Shown piece after piece: positions 26,991 to 35,935 of a stretch of DNA of 64,000 nt; positions within the stretch are counted from its first letter, which is position 1; every line of letters starts with the position of its first letter. The stretch is from Gemmataceae bacterium (GTDB taxonomy: Bacteria > Planctomycetota > Planctomycetia > Gemmatales > Gemmataceae): positions 1-64,000 of the forward strand of contig JAIBBI010000010.1 of NCBI GenBank assembly GCA_019694755.1. The letters run 5' to 3'. Under the pieces are notes generated by a model. The model did not search any database. It saw only the letters and a list, made by a program, of their open reading frames with translations, and had not been told where the DNA came from. Made by a program: the position numbers and the translations under genes.

Positions 26991-28307
26991 TTAGCGACGG
27001 CGCGAAGTCGCGGACATCGCCAGGAAGTACACCATGCCCGCGGCGAGCAGGCCGGCCGTCAGCCAGGTCTCCGGCCCGAGTTGCGTCATGGCGTAGTCGA
27101 CCGACATGTACAGCATGAACGCGCAGCCGGCGCAATAGACCAGCGGCACGACCGGGTACAGCGGTACGCGGTACGGCCGGTCGCGCTCGGGCTCGCGCCA
27201 GCGCAGCACGAACAGGGCCAGCCCCGCGAGCAGGAACACGAGCCAGAGCGCGGGCGACGTGGCCGCCAGCACGCGCTCGAAGCCGTCGGCATCGGACGTC
27301 AGTTCGAGTGCAGCGACCATCGCCAGGCACAGCCCGGCCTGTACGAGCAGCGAGGCGAGCGGCGCGTTGCGGCGGGAGCGGGCTTTCGCGAGCAGACCGA
27401 AGCCGACGTGGCGGTCACCGGCCGACGCCAGCAGGCGCGAGCCGCTGAGGATGGTGCCGTTGATCGAGCCTAACGTGACGAGAACGACCACGGCGGCGAA
27501 CCACCGGCCGTCGTACCCGGCATGGCGCATCAGGTCGGTGCCGAAGGTCCGCGTTTCGCGAATCCCGGCGAAGCCGAGCACGGCCAGCGCGGCGACGTTC
27601 ACGGCCAGGTAGATCACAGTTACGAGGCCGACCCCGAGGATCAGGGCCTGCGGCAGGCTGCGGCGCGGGTCGCGCAAGTCGCTCACAATGTACGCGGCCT
27701 CGTGCCAGCCCGAATACGTGTACATGATGGTCACGAGCGCGAGGGCGAACGGCTTGACCGGTGCGATCTTAGTTGTCGGCCCCGGGTCGCGGACTACGGT
27801 GAAGGCCAGCGCGACGACAGCGACCACGGCCGTGACTTTCGCGACGGCGAGCAGGTTCTGCGTCCACCGGCCCGGCTGAAGCCCGAGCATGTTGATGCAG
27901 GTCAGTACAGCGATAACGCCGGCGACGTAAGCCCACGCCGGCGCAGGCGACAGTTCGCGGGCGTAGGCGGCAAAGACGTAGGCGATGCTCACGATCGCGG
28001 CCGCCGTGCGGATGCAGACGAGTTGAATCCAGGTGAAGTACCACCCGGCAAACCGGCCGAACGCCCGGGTGAGGTATTCGCCCTCGCCCGAATCGGTCGG
28101 GTAGGCCGCGGCCAACTCGGCGTAGCACAGCGCGCCGCACAGCGAGACGCCCGCGCCGGCCGCCCAGAGCCACAAACCCTGCGCCGGCAGACTCACGGCC
28201 GCGAACACGTCGGACGGCGAGCGGAAGATCCCCGCGCCGATGATGATCCCGACGATCAGTGCGACCGCATCGAACGGGCCCAGGGTTTTGCAGTCGCCGC
28301 TATTCAT
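26991..28307 (-). CDS. APC family amino acid/amine permease
   Basis: This 438-residue inner-membrane transporter has about 12 hydrophobic segments. The first helix carries GIIIGAGIFRSPS, the substrate-binding signature of the amino acid-polyamine-organocation (APC) superfamily. It should move an amino acid or amine by secondary transport. The ATG at 28307 overlaps the end of the spermidine synthase-like gene by 8 bp; a TTG two codons upstream is less likely. The coupled arrangement suggests that transporter and enzyme share a substrate or product. The substrate itself cannot be read from sequence. Confidence 0.9.
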   Translation of the reverse strand: MNSGDCKTLGPFDAVALIVGIIIGAGIFRSPSDVFAAVSLPAQGLWLWAAGAGVSLCGALCYAELAAAYPTDSGEGEYLTRAFGRFAGWYFTWIQLVCIRTAAAIVSIAYVFAAYARELSPAPAWAYVAGVIAVLTCINMLGLQPGRWTQNLLAVAKVTAVVAVVALAFTVVRDPGPTTKIAPVKPFALALVTIMYTYSGWHEAAYIVSDLRDPRRSLPQALILGVGLVTVIYLAVNVAALAVLGFAGIRETRTFGTDLMRHAGYDGRWFAAVVVLVTLGSINGTILSGSRLLASAGDRHVGFGLLAKARSRRNAPLASLLVQAGLCLAMVAALELTSDADGFERVLAATSPALWLVFLLAGLALFVLRWREPERDRPYRVPLYPVVPLVYCAGCAFMLYMSVDYAMTQLGPETWLTAGLLAAGMVYFLAMSATSRRR

Positions 28308-30546
28308 TTTCAAACTGGAAGACGCTGAGCAGGTTGGAGTAGTCGTCGGTCCAGGTGCGGAAGCCGGGGCGGAGCTGCGGCAGTCGGTTCCACCGGCCGG
28401 CCAGCGGCCCCAGGTCGTCCTCGGTGCGGGCGAGCGTCACCCAGATCGACGTAATGGTACCCGTGCGGTTGGCGACGTCCGCGGTGACATCTTCCTGACG
28501 ATAGCGGGCGGCGAGGCCCAGTTCGCGGGCGGCGGCCTGGAGCACCGGCCGGAGTTCGAGGTACCGGTTCGACACGTGGAAAGTCAGCAGTCCCCCGGGT
28601 GCGAGCTTGCTGAGGTACATCTGGATCGCCTCGCGGGTCAGCAGGTGGACGGGGATCGAGTCGGAGCTGAAGGCGTCGAGGATGATGACGCCGAAGCTGC
28701 CGTCGGCCGCGCGGGCCAGCTCGAGCCGGGCGTCGCCGAGTACCACGTCGAGGTTCGCGCCGCCGGGGAAATTGTCACTCAGATAGGTGAACAGGTTCGG
28801 GTCGCGGGCTACGGCGGCGACGGTCGGGTCGATCTCGTAAAAGGTCCATTTCTGGCCCGGCGAAGCGTAGGCGGCAACGCTGCCCGCGCCGAGTCCGCAG
28901 GCGGCGACGGGGCGTGGCCCGCGACTGGCCGCGACGCGCATCACGTCACCGATCGGTCCCGGCCGGCCGTAATAGCTCAGCGGCTCGTTGACGCCCTTGC
29001 CGTCGCGCCAGAACTGCCGGCCGTGGAGCGTGCTGCCGTGGACCATGATGTGGCTGCCGTCGGCCAGCTCGGCCGCGACCTTCACCGGGCCGAAGAAGTT
29101 ACGCTCGTAGAACAGCGCGGGGCCGGACGACCCGACGAAGAGCAGGCTCGCGAGCCAAAGCCCCGCGAGGCCGACGGCGAAGCGCCGGGGGCGGTCGACG
29201 AGCAGGAACAGCAGCACGAGCGGGATGCCGAACAGCACGCCGCCGAGCAGGTCGCTGGGGATCTGGAAGATGGTCAGGCCGAACGGCAGGCCGTCGCGCA
29301 CGGCCGGGTTCGTGCGGATGAGCCGGACGAGGCCGATCATGCCGGCGGCCAGCCCCGCGACGGCCAGCGGGAATAGGAGCGTGCGCCAGCCGGTCGCCTC
29401 GGGTAGATTCGCAAGGAACTTGGCGCGGGGTCGCGACGGCAGCAGGCCCGCGGCCAGCGCGAGCATCAGTGGGTACTCGGCCATGCCGACCCGGGAAAAC
29501 AGCAGCGGAGCGATGATGGCATTGAACACACCTCCCAATGCGCCGCCGACGGAGATCACGAGGTAGTACCGGGTGAGGCTCGTGGGTGGCGGCTTGAGCA
29601 GCGCAAGTTCTCCATGGCAGGCGAGCGCGATGACGAACAGGCCGGACAGGTGGATGAGCAGGATCGCCCACCACGGCGTGGTCGACATTGTGAACAGGAC
29701 GTAGGCCACGGCCAGTGACGCGATCGGCGCGAGCCGGAGAACCAGCCAGTGGGGTACGACCGGCCGACCGGCAAAGGCAAGGATGAAAGTGATCAGGTAA
29801 AGCGCGAGCGGCACCACCCAGAGCAGGGGCACCGGCGTGATGTCGGTGGTCACGGCCGAGGTCGCGGCCATCAGCAGGCTCGACGGCGCGAGCGAGAGTA
29901 GGAGCCATCGGCCCCAGGGGAGCGCCCCGTTGGTCGTATCCGCGCGGGCCGGCGTCACGTCCGCGGCCGGGGCGTTCCGCAGGTACATGGCACAGCCGAG
30001 CACGAGCACGGCAAAGATGCCGTACCCGATTGCCCACCACAGCCCCTGCGCCGCGAGGCCGAGCGACGGCTCGACGAGGAACGGATACGCCGCCAACCCG
30101 ATCAGGCTGCCGGCATTCGACGCGGCATAGAGCGGGTACGGGTTGGCCTTCGGTTGCGCGAGGGCGAACCACCGCTGCATCAGCGGCGCGGTCGTCGCCA
30201 GCGCGAAAAACGGCAGGCCGATCGTTTGCAGGAGCAACGGCAGCAGCGTCAGGACGGGCCGATCGACCCGCAACTCCGCGCTGGCCGGCAGGGCGATGGG
30301 GAATGTCAGCACCGCGACGCCGAGCACAACCATGTGCAACGGCACCTGGATCCGCGGCATCAGCCGGCCGACCGCGTCGGCGTAGGCGTAGCCCGCGAGC
30401 ATCAACACCTGATAGACGAGCAGGCAGGTCGTCCATACGGCCGGGGTGCCGCCGGCGTGCGGCAGCACGAGTCGGCCCGTGAGCGGCTCGAGCAGGAACA
30501 GCAGGACCGCCCCGACAAACACCGTGATTGCAAACGCCCGTGCCAC
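28300..30546 (-). CDS. Fused MFS/spermidine synthase-like membrane protein
   Basis: This 748-residue protein has an N-terminal membrane half of about 13 or more helices (residues 1-480) fused to a spermidine/spermine synthase-like methyltransferase-fold domain (about 555-740). The latter has GLGAGSVAAY, YEIDP, VLGDARLEL and ILDAFSSDSIP, the landmarks of the aminopropyltransferase fold. Whether this domain makes polyamines is not certain, since many such fusions are uncharacterised. It begins with GTG at 30546 and is the first gene of a coupled trio with the permease and the FAD enzyme. The divergent PQQ-like gene starts 112 bp away. Confidence 0.87.
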   Translation of the reverse strand: MARAFAITVFVGAVLLFLLEPLTGRLVLPHAGGTPAVWTTCLLVYQVLMLAGYAYADAVGRLMPRIQVPLHMVVLGVAVLTFPIALPASAELRVDRPVLTLLPLLLQTIGLPFFALATTAPLMQRWFALAQPKANPYPLYAASNAGSLIGLAAYPFLVEPSLGLAAQGLWWAIGYGIFAVLVLGCAMYLRNAPAADVTPARADTTNGALPWGRWLLLSLAPSSLLMAATSAVTTDITPVPLLWVVPLALYLITFILAFAGRPVVPHWLVLRLAPIASLAVAYVLFTMSTTPWWAILLIHLSGLFVIALACHGELALLKPPPTSLTRYYLVISVGGALGGVFNAIIAPLLFSRVGMAEYPLMLALAAGLLPSRPRAKFLANLPEATGWRTLLFPLAVAGLAAGMIGLVRLIRTNPAVRDGLPFGLTIFQIPSDLLGGVLFGIPLVLLFLLVDRPRRFAVGLAGLWLASLLFVGSSGPALFYERNFFGPVKVAAELADGSHIMVHGSTLHGRQFWRDGKGVNEPLSYYGRPGPIGDVMRVAASRGPRPVAACGLGAGSVAAYASPGQKWTFYEIDPTVAAVARDPNLFTYLSDNFPGGANLDVVLGDARLELARAADGSFGVIILDAFSSDSIPVHLLTREAIQMYLSKLAPGGLLTFHVSNRYLELRPVLQAAARELGLAARYRQEDVTADVANRTGTITSIWVTLARTEDDLGPLAGRWNRLPQLRPGFRTWTDDYSNLLSVFQFENE

Positions 30547-30658
30547 TCCGTCGCCCCTCGCCCGCGGTAACTATGGTGTAGCGACTCCCCCGGCGACGGA
30601 CCCGTTGGCCGGCTCCTATACTGACGGGACGCGCCCGGAACTCCTGAGAGTCCGACTT

Positions 30659-31942
30659 ATGAAGCGATTCCTCGCCGCTTGCATACTGCTCAGCGTTGCC
30701 ACCGCCTGCCCCGCGGCCGACTGGCCGCAATGGCGCGGGCCCAACCGCGATGGCAAGTCGGCCGAGACCGGCTTGCTTCAATCCTGGCCGAAGTCCGGGC
30801 CGCGCCTCCTTTGGACGTTTGAAGGCGCCGGGTTGGGTTATTCCGGCCCGGCCGTCGTGGGTAATGTTCTGTACTCGATGGGCGGCGACGACGGCAAGGA
30901 AGAGTTCATCTTCGCCGTTGATACCACCACCGGGAAGCAACTCTGGAAGACGCCCATCGGCAAATGGTTCAAGAACGGCTGGGGCGGCGGCCCCCGCGGC
31001 ACCCCGGCCGTCGACGGCGATCACGTCTTCGGCCTGTCGGCCGATGGCGACGTCGCCTGCGTGACCAGGGACACCGGTACGCTCGTCTGGAAGAAGAACG
31101 TCAAGAAGGATCTCAAAGGCAAGCTGATGTCGATGTGGGGTTACTCGGAATCCGTCCTCGTCGACGGCGACCGCGTGATCTGCACGCCCGGCGGTGAGGA
31201 GGGCACGCTGGCGGCCCTCAACAAGAAGACCGGCGAAGTTATGTGGCGCAGCGAGGGCGTCACCGACGACGCGGCCTATTCCTCCGTCGTGATCAGCGAG
31301 GCGTGCGGCATTCGGCAGTACATCCAACTCACGGGCAAGGGTCTGGCCGGGGTCGATGCTGCCACTGGCAAAAAGCTCTGGTACGTCGCCGGCGAGGGCT
31401 ACAAGATCGCCGTCATCCCGACGCCGTGCGTGCAGGGCGACATGGTCTATGCCACCACCGACTACGGCGCGAAAGGCATGCTGGTCAAGCTTTCCAAGTC
31501 GGCCGATGGCATCAAGGCCGAGAAGGTCTACAGCAACAAGTTGCTCGAAAACCATCACGGTGGCGTGATCCTGCACGAGGGCCACGTCTACGGCTCGCAC
31601 GGCAACGCCAACCAGCGGAAATCGCTGCCGTTCGTCTGCATGAACGTCGAATCGGGCAAGGTCGCATGGACCGAGGAGAAGAAGGTCGAACCCAGCGGTA
31701 TCACCTTTGCCGACGGCCATTTCTACTGCTACGGGCAGGAGACCGGCGCGCTGGTCAAGATTGCGGCCAAGTCCGACGGCTTCCGGGAGGTCGCCCGGTT
31801 CACGATCCCGAGAGAGACGAAGAACCGCAACCCGCAGGGCGCGATCTGGACCCACCCGGTCATCGCCAACGGCAAGCTGTATCTTCGCGATCAGGAACTG
31901 CTGTTCTGTTTCGACCTGAGCGGCGCGCGGGCCGCGAAGTGA
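30659..31942 (+). CDS. Exported PQQ-like beta-propeller protein
   Basis: This 427-residue protein has a signal peptide (about residues 1-20) followed by the WPQWRGPNRDGKS opening that is common in planctomycete PQQ-binding-like repeat proteins. Propeller blades show the recurring DxxTGxxLW pattern (for example DTTTGKQLWK, DTGTLVWKK, NKKTGEVMWR, DAATGKKLWY, NVESGKVAWT). Relatives include BamB and PQQ dehydrogenases, but no dehydrogenase catalytic site is visible, so a scaffold or binding role in the periplasm is more likely. I chose ATG at 30659 because it precedes the signal peptide. The TatD gene follows after 4 bp. Confidence 0.85.
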   Translation: MKRFLAACILLSVATACPAADWPQWRGPNRDGKSAETGLLQSWPKSGPRLLWTFEGAGLGYSGPAVVGNVLYSMGGDDGKEEFIFAVDTTTGKQLWKTPIGKWFKNGWGGGPRGTPAVDGDHVFGLSADGDVACVTRDTGTLVWKKNVKKDLKGKLMSMWGYSESVLVDGDRVICTPGGEEGTLAALNKKTGEVMWRSEGVTDDAAYSSVVISEACGIRQYIQLTGKGLAGVDAATGKKLWYVAGEGYKIAVIPTPCVQGDMVYATTDYGAKGMLVKLSKSADGIKAEKVYSNKLLENHHGGVILHEGHVYGSHGNANQRKSLPFVCMNVESGKVAWTEEKKVEPSGITFADGHFYCYGQETGALVKIAAKSDGFREVARFTIPRETKNRNPQGAIWTHPVIANGKLYLRDQELLFCFDLSGARAAK

Positions 31943-31946
31943 CCCC

Positions 31947-32726
31947 ATGCTGACCGACACGCACGCCCACCTGTGCGACGAACGCCTGCGGGGCCAACTC
32001 CCCGGCGTGCTCGACCGGGCCCGCGCGGCGGGAGTCGGGCGGATCATCTGCGTCGCCACGACTGCGGCCGACAGCGCGGAATGCCTGGCCGTCGCCGGGG
32101 AGTATCCGGACCTCGTCGCGCCGACCGTCGGCGTCCACCCCAACCACGCGGCCGAGGCCGCTGACGGCGACTGGGACCGCGTGGTCGCGCTGGCCGCCGA
32201 CCCCGCCGTAGTCGCCCTCGGCGAGACGGGCTTGGACCGGCACTGGGACTTCACGCCGTTCGACGTGCAGGAAGACTGGTTTGCCCGGCACCTGACCCTG
32301 AGCCGGGCGACCGGCAAGCCGGTGGTCATTCATTGCCGGGAGGCGGATGCCGACGTGGAGCGTATGCTCCGCGCCGATTTCGACCGGCACGGGCCCGTCC
32401 GGGGCGTGTTGCACTCGTTCTGCGGGTCGTGGGCGACGGCTGAGGCGTGCCTGGCGATGGGCCTTTATGTGTCGTTTGCCGGCATGATCACCTACAAGAC
32501 GGCGGACAACGTGCGGGAGGTGGCCGGGCGGGTGCCCTCCGACCGCCTGCTCGTCGAGACCGATTGTCCGTTCCTCGCCCCCGTCCCGTTCCGCGGAAAA
32601 ACCAACGAACCGGCCCATGTCGCCCTCACCGCCGCCGAATTGGCCCGCGTCCGGGGGCTCGACCCAGACTCCCTATTTTCCCTCACTTCCGCGAATGCGG
32701 CCCGATTGTTCTTCCCCGTGAGCTAA
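31947..32726 (+). CDS. TatD family metal-dependent hydrolase / DNase
   Basis: This 259-residue amidohydrolase-fold enzyme shows the TatD motifs: metal-binding THAHL at residues 5-9, GETGLD near 92, VIHCREAD near 126, LHSFCGS near 152 and VETDCPFLAP near 207. TatD enzymes are 3'-to-5' exonucleases or related hydrolases in the cytoplasm. The length is normal. It starts 4 bp after the PQQ-like gene and is probably co-transcribed. The ABC protein gene begins 46 bp downstream. Confidence 0.94.
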   Translation: MLTDTHAHLCDERLRGQLPGVLDRARAAGVGRIICVATTAADSAECLAVAGEYPDLVAPTVGVHPNHAAEAADGDWDRVVALAADPAVVALGETGLDRHWDFTPFDVQEDWFARHLTLSRATGKPVVIHCREADADVERMLRADFDRHGPVRGVLHSFCGSWATAEACLAMGLYVSFAGMITYKTADNVREVAGRVPSDRLLVETDCPFLAPVPFRGKTNEPAHVALTAAELARVRGLDPDSLFSLTSANAARLFFPVS

Positions 32727-32772
32727 ACTCCCGCTATACGCCTGTGCTTCCATCCGTCCGCACGAGGCTGCC

Positions 32773-34458
32773 ATGCCGTCATGGCTCCCGAATCCCCTGC
32801 CGACCTACCGGCGGTTCCGCCGGATGTTCGGCTATTTCATCAAGTCGAAGGACTTCCCGAAATCGGCAGCCCTGTTCGGCATCCTGTTCTCCGTTCTCAT
32901 CATCACGGCGTACGTCAACGGTATCAACAACCGCATCGGCGGCGACATCACCACGGCCATCGACCACAAGCAACCCGACGCCTACACAATTCTCGCCTTC
33001 CAGTACATCGGCTTCTTCTTCCTGCTCACTCTGCTCGGCACCTCGGCCCGGTTCCTCGAGGAGCGGCTGAGCCTGCTCCTGCGCCGCGGCCTGACCGAAG
33101 ACCTGATCCAGAATTACCTCAACAACCGGTCGTATCTCAAGCTCCGCGGCCGGCCCGAAATCGACAACCCGGACCAGCGCATCACCGAAGACGTGAAGAC
33201 GCTCACGACCAACGCCGTGTCGTTTGTCATTGTCGTCACGCGGTCGAGCCTGAATTTCTTCGTGTTCTGGATGGTGCTCTGGCGGATCACGCCGTCACTC
33301 AACTGGGCCGCCGCGATCTATGCCGCGGTCGGGAGCATCATGACCGTGCTCATCGGTCGGAAGCTTGTGGGCCTGAACATCGATCAGCTACACAAGGAAG
33401 CGGACCTGCGCTACGAACTCGTCCGCACCCGCGACCATGCCGAGGCCATCGCGCTCCAGCACGACGAGTGCCGGCAATGTCCCCGGCTGCTGAGCCGGAT
33501 GGGCATCGTCGTTGAGAACATGCGGAAGATCATTCTCCGCACGGCCGGGCTGACCATCTTCACGACGGCCTACAGCTACATGATCATCGTCGTGCCGATC
33601 ATGATCGTCGCGCCGCTCGTCATGCGGGGCGACAAGGCGATCGGCGCGATCACCCAGGCCGCCGACGCGTTCCGTTTCGTCGTCGACGCCTTCAGCGTGT
33701 TCATCACGGAGTTCCCCCGGCTGACGCTGCTCACGGCGGTGCTCGCCCGGCTCGGTGAACTCACCGGCGCGATCCGCGCGAAGGAGCCGGAAAACGGCCT
33801 GAAGCTCATCGAGAACGGCGACGTGCTCGAAGTCCGCGAGCTGGCTCTGACCGACCCGACCGACGGCCACCATTTCTTCGCCGGGGGCAAGATCGGCTTC
33901 AAGATCGAGCGGAACCAGCACACCCTGATCGTCGGCAAGCCCGGCTCGGGGAAGAGTGAACTGCTGCAGGCGCTGGCGGGGCTGTGGAAATCGGGCCACG
34001 GCTGGATCATTAGGCCGACGCTCGACCGCATCGCGTTCGTGTCGCCGAACCCGTACCTCACGCCGAGTTCACTGCGGGCACTGTTCACTCCCGACAACGG
34101 GTCGCCGCCCGGCGACCGGGAACTGCTCGCCGCCCTCGACACCGTGGGCCTCGACGAGTTGGCCGGTCGCGTCGGCGGGCTCGACGAGGAGCGCGACTGG
34201 AACGCCCGGCTCCCGCTCAACGAACGCCAGGCACTCGCACTCGCCCGGCTCCTGATCCTGAAACCGACGTTCGCGGTCTTGAACGAAGCCACGGGCAACT
34301 TCGACGGCGATACCCGCCAGGCCTACTACGACCAACTCGCCGGCTACGGCGTGACCATTGTCACGCTCAGCATGCGCAAGATCCTGCCCGACTTCCACCA
34401 TCAATTCATCCAGATCCCCGGCGGCAGCGTCACGCTGGCGGGGCCGGCCGCGGCGTGA
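32773..34458 (+). CDS. ABC transporter-like protein (ABCD/YddA type) with degenerate ATPase
   Basis: This 561-residue protein has a membrane domain (about residues 1-330, six likely helices, with the EERLSLLLRRGLTEDLIQNYL motif of the ABCD/YddA/SbmA group) and a C-terminal nucleotide-binding domain. Walker A is intact (GKPGSGKS, 388-395). The other motifs are changed: the Q-loop position reads SPNPYL with Pro425, the signature reads LPLNE at 480-484, the Walker B Asp is Asn504 (AVLNEAT; Glu505 kept), and the H-loop His is Met534 (TLSMRK). GAGG five bases upstream supports the ATG. It may bind but not hydrolyse ATP. It converges with queF with an 8-bp gap. Confidence 0.85.
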   Translation: MPSWLPNPLPTYRRFRRMFGYFIKSKDFPKSAALFGILFSVLIITAYVNGINNRIGGDITTAIDHKQPDAYTILAFQYIGFFFLLTLLGTSARFLEERLSLLLRRGLTEDLIQNYLNNRSYLKLRGRPEIDNPDQRITEDVKTLTTNAVSFVIVVTRSSLNFFVFWMVLWRITPSLNWAAAIYAAVGSIMTVLIGRKLVGLNIDQLHKEADLRYELVRTRDHAEAIALQHDECRQCPRLLSRMGIVVENMRKIILRTAGLTIFTTAYSYMIIVVPIMIVAPLVMRGDKAIGAITQAADAFRFVVDAFSVFITEFPRLTLLTAVLARLGELTGAIRAKEPENGLKLIENGDVLEVRELALTDPTDGHHFFAGGKIGFKIERNQHTLIVGKPGSGKSELLQALAGLWKSGHGWIIRPTLDRIAFVSPNPYLTPSSLRALFTPDNGSPPGDRELLAALDTVGLDELAGRVGGLDEERDWNARLPLNERQALALARLLILKPTFAVLNEATGNFDGDTRQAYYDQLAGYGVTIVTLSMRKILPDFHHQFIQIPGGSVTLAGPAAA

Positions 34459-34466
34459 CGCCGGCT

Positions 34467-34829
34467 TCAGGGATAGTGGACCGTCACCGTCGTCGTAATG
34501 CCGCCGCGTGCGGTGAACGCCCCGATCAGCTCCAGCTTTTTCGGCTGGATCACGCTCACGATGTCGTCGAGCAACCGGTTGCACACCTGCTCGTAGAAGA
34601 TCCCTTCGTTGCGGAACCGCTGCAGGTACAACTTCAGCGACTTCAGCTCCACGCAGGTCGCCCCCGGCGTGTAGCGGTAAGTCAGCGTGCCGAAATCCGG
34701 GTGTCCCGTCTTCGGGCACAGGCTCGTGAACTCGGGGCAGACGATCTCGATCACGTAGTCGCGCTCGGGCCGCGGGTTTGGAAACGTCTCGAGTTGTTCC
34801 TTGGCGGGCTTCTCGTTGGCCGTGCTCAT
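34467..34829 (-). CDS. queF: NADPH-dependent 7-cyano-7-deazaguanine reductase
   Basis: This 120-residue enzyme reduces preQ0 to preQ1 in the queuosine tRNA-modification pathway. It is of the short (unimodular, type I) form. The catalytic Cys is C38 and the proton donor D45 in [12 protein letters not shown], and the substrate/NADPH motif reads ELKSLK at 61-66 (usual ESKSLK). A GGAGG four to five bases upstream supports the start. It is divergent from queC across 35 bp. queD and queE are not in the window. Confidence 0.95.
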   Translation of the reverse strand: MSTANEKPAKEQLETFPNPRPERDYVIEIVCPEFTSLCPKTGHPDFGTLTYRYTPGATCVELKSLKLYLQRFRNEGIFYEQVCNRLLDDIVSVIQPKKLELIGAFTARGGITTTVTVHYP

Positions 34830-34864
34830 CGGTACCTCCGGGGTGTCCCTGTATCATAGTCACG

Positions 34865-35545
34865 ATGAAGCAGGCAGTCGTACTCCTGAGCGGCGGACTC
34901 GACAGCGCAACCGTCCTGGCGTCGGCCCGGGCCGACGGCTTCGCCTGCTACTGCCTCAGTGTCGATTACGGGCAGCGGCACCGCGTCGAACTCGACCGGG
35001 CCCGCGAACAGGTCGCCCTCCAGCATGCCGCCGAGCACCGCGTCGTCACGATCGACCTGCGGACCATCGGCGGCTCGGCCCTCACGGCCGACCTGCCCGT
35101 ACCGAAAGACTCGGCCGACGCGGGCATACCGGTCACCTACGTCCCCGCCCGCAATACCGTCCTGCTCGCACTCTGCCTGGGCTATGCCGAGGTGGTCGGC
35201 GCGTTCGACCTGTTCATCGGGGCGAATGCCGTGGACTACAGCGGCTACCCGGACTGCCGGCCGGATTTCCTCGCCGCGTTCGAGTCGCTGGCCAATCTGG
35301 CGACGAAAGCCGGCGTCGAGGGGGCAGGCCGGTTCCGCGTCCACGCGCCGCTCGTTCACCTCACCAAGGCCGAGATCATCCAACTCGGCACAAGCCTGGG
35401 CGTCGATTATTCGCGGACGGTGAGTTGCTACGACCCGGATACCGCGGGCCGGGCGTGTGGCCACTGCGACTCCTGCACCATCCGCCGGAAGGGCTTCGCC
35501 GCCGCCGGCGTGCCGGACGCGACGCGGTATCAGGAGTCCCGCTGA
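34865..35545 (+). CDS. queC: 7-cyano-7-deazaguanine synthase
   Basis: This 226-residue enzyme makes preQ0 from 7-carboxy-7-deazaguanine, ATP and ammonia in the queuosine pathway. The PP-loop SGGLDS is at residues 9-14, and the Zn site is formed by C188, C198, C201 and C204 (SCYDPD then CGHCDSC). I chose the ATG at 34865 because it gives the typical [14 protein letters not shown] opening; the upstream frame would run into queF. No strong ribosome site is visible. It shares the short 35-bp intergenic region with queF, so the two are probably regulated from one place. Confidence 0.96.
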   Translation: MKQAVVLLSGGLDSATVLASARADGFACYCLSVDYGQRHRVELDRAREQVALQHAAEHRVVTIDLRTIGGSALTADLPVPKDSADAGIPVTYVPARNTVLLALCLGYAEVVGAFDLFIGANAVDYSGYPDCRPDFLAAFESLANLATKAGVEGAGRFRVHAPLVHLTKAEIIQLGTSLGVDYSRTVSCYDPDTAGRACGHCDSCTIRRKGFAAAGVPDATRYQESR

Positions 35546-35935
35546 TTCCTGTGTGTTGGTCGCGGGCGAAAGTCTGGCCTGTTGAACCGCGTCGGTTGCA
35601 GCATCCTCGAATGCCGATAAATGCGCCGACATGATTGCGTGCAGGTCCGAAGGACCTACCTTCCTTAGCCCGGCCCATCGGGCCGGGAGCCTGTTCAGTT
35701 CAGTTCAGCGGCCTGAAGGGCCGCGCTCGATGTAGCGCGGCCCTTCAGGCCGCCAACCCTCTGCTTCATGTCCCGGCCCGATGGGCCGGGCTAAGGAAGG
35801 TTGGCCCTTTGGGCCAAGACCGTAATTGGCTTGAAAGCCACCTCGGTCAACGACGATCGTCTCCGCCGGTCCTGTTTCAGTCCGGTGAGGCCAATCGATG
35901 ACGATCCTCCCCGTTCCAACGGCGTGGGAACAGCT
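35546..35935. other. 390-bp intergenic region carrying palindromes
   Basis: No coding gene is visible here. The middle is filled by the palindrome cluster described separately; the flanks (35546-35642 and 35818-35935) show nothing I can identify. It lies between the 3' ends of two convergent genes (queC and the UbiD gene). Confidence 0.6.
35643..35817. repeat. Nested palindrome cluster (REP/BIME-like)
   Basis: A perfect 31-bp inverted repeat (35658-35688 with 35771-35801) encloses a perfect 20-bp inverted repeat (35708-35727 with 35734-35753, 6-base loop). Each 31-base arm holds its own cccggccc/gggccggg-type hairpin. Small palindromes flank the set: aggtcc/ggacct at 35643-35657 and ttggccc/gggccaa at 35801-35817. 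The GC-rich gcccggcc and ggcctgaagggcc units look like REP sequences. No RAYT-type transposase is in the window. Confidence 0.75.

Noticed and set aside
29099-32329. Open frame of 1076 codons on the minus strand across the spermidine-synthase-like, PQQ-like and TatD genes
   Set aside because: It overlaps three well-supported genes, partly in the same direction, and its translation is low-complexity Arg/Ala/Pro sequence.
34830-34864. preQ1 riboswitch between queF and queC
   Set aside because: The 35-bp gap is too short for an aptamer plus expression platform and shows no aptamer-like pairing.
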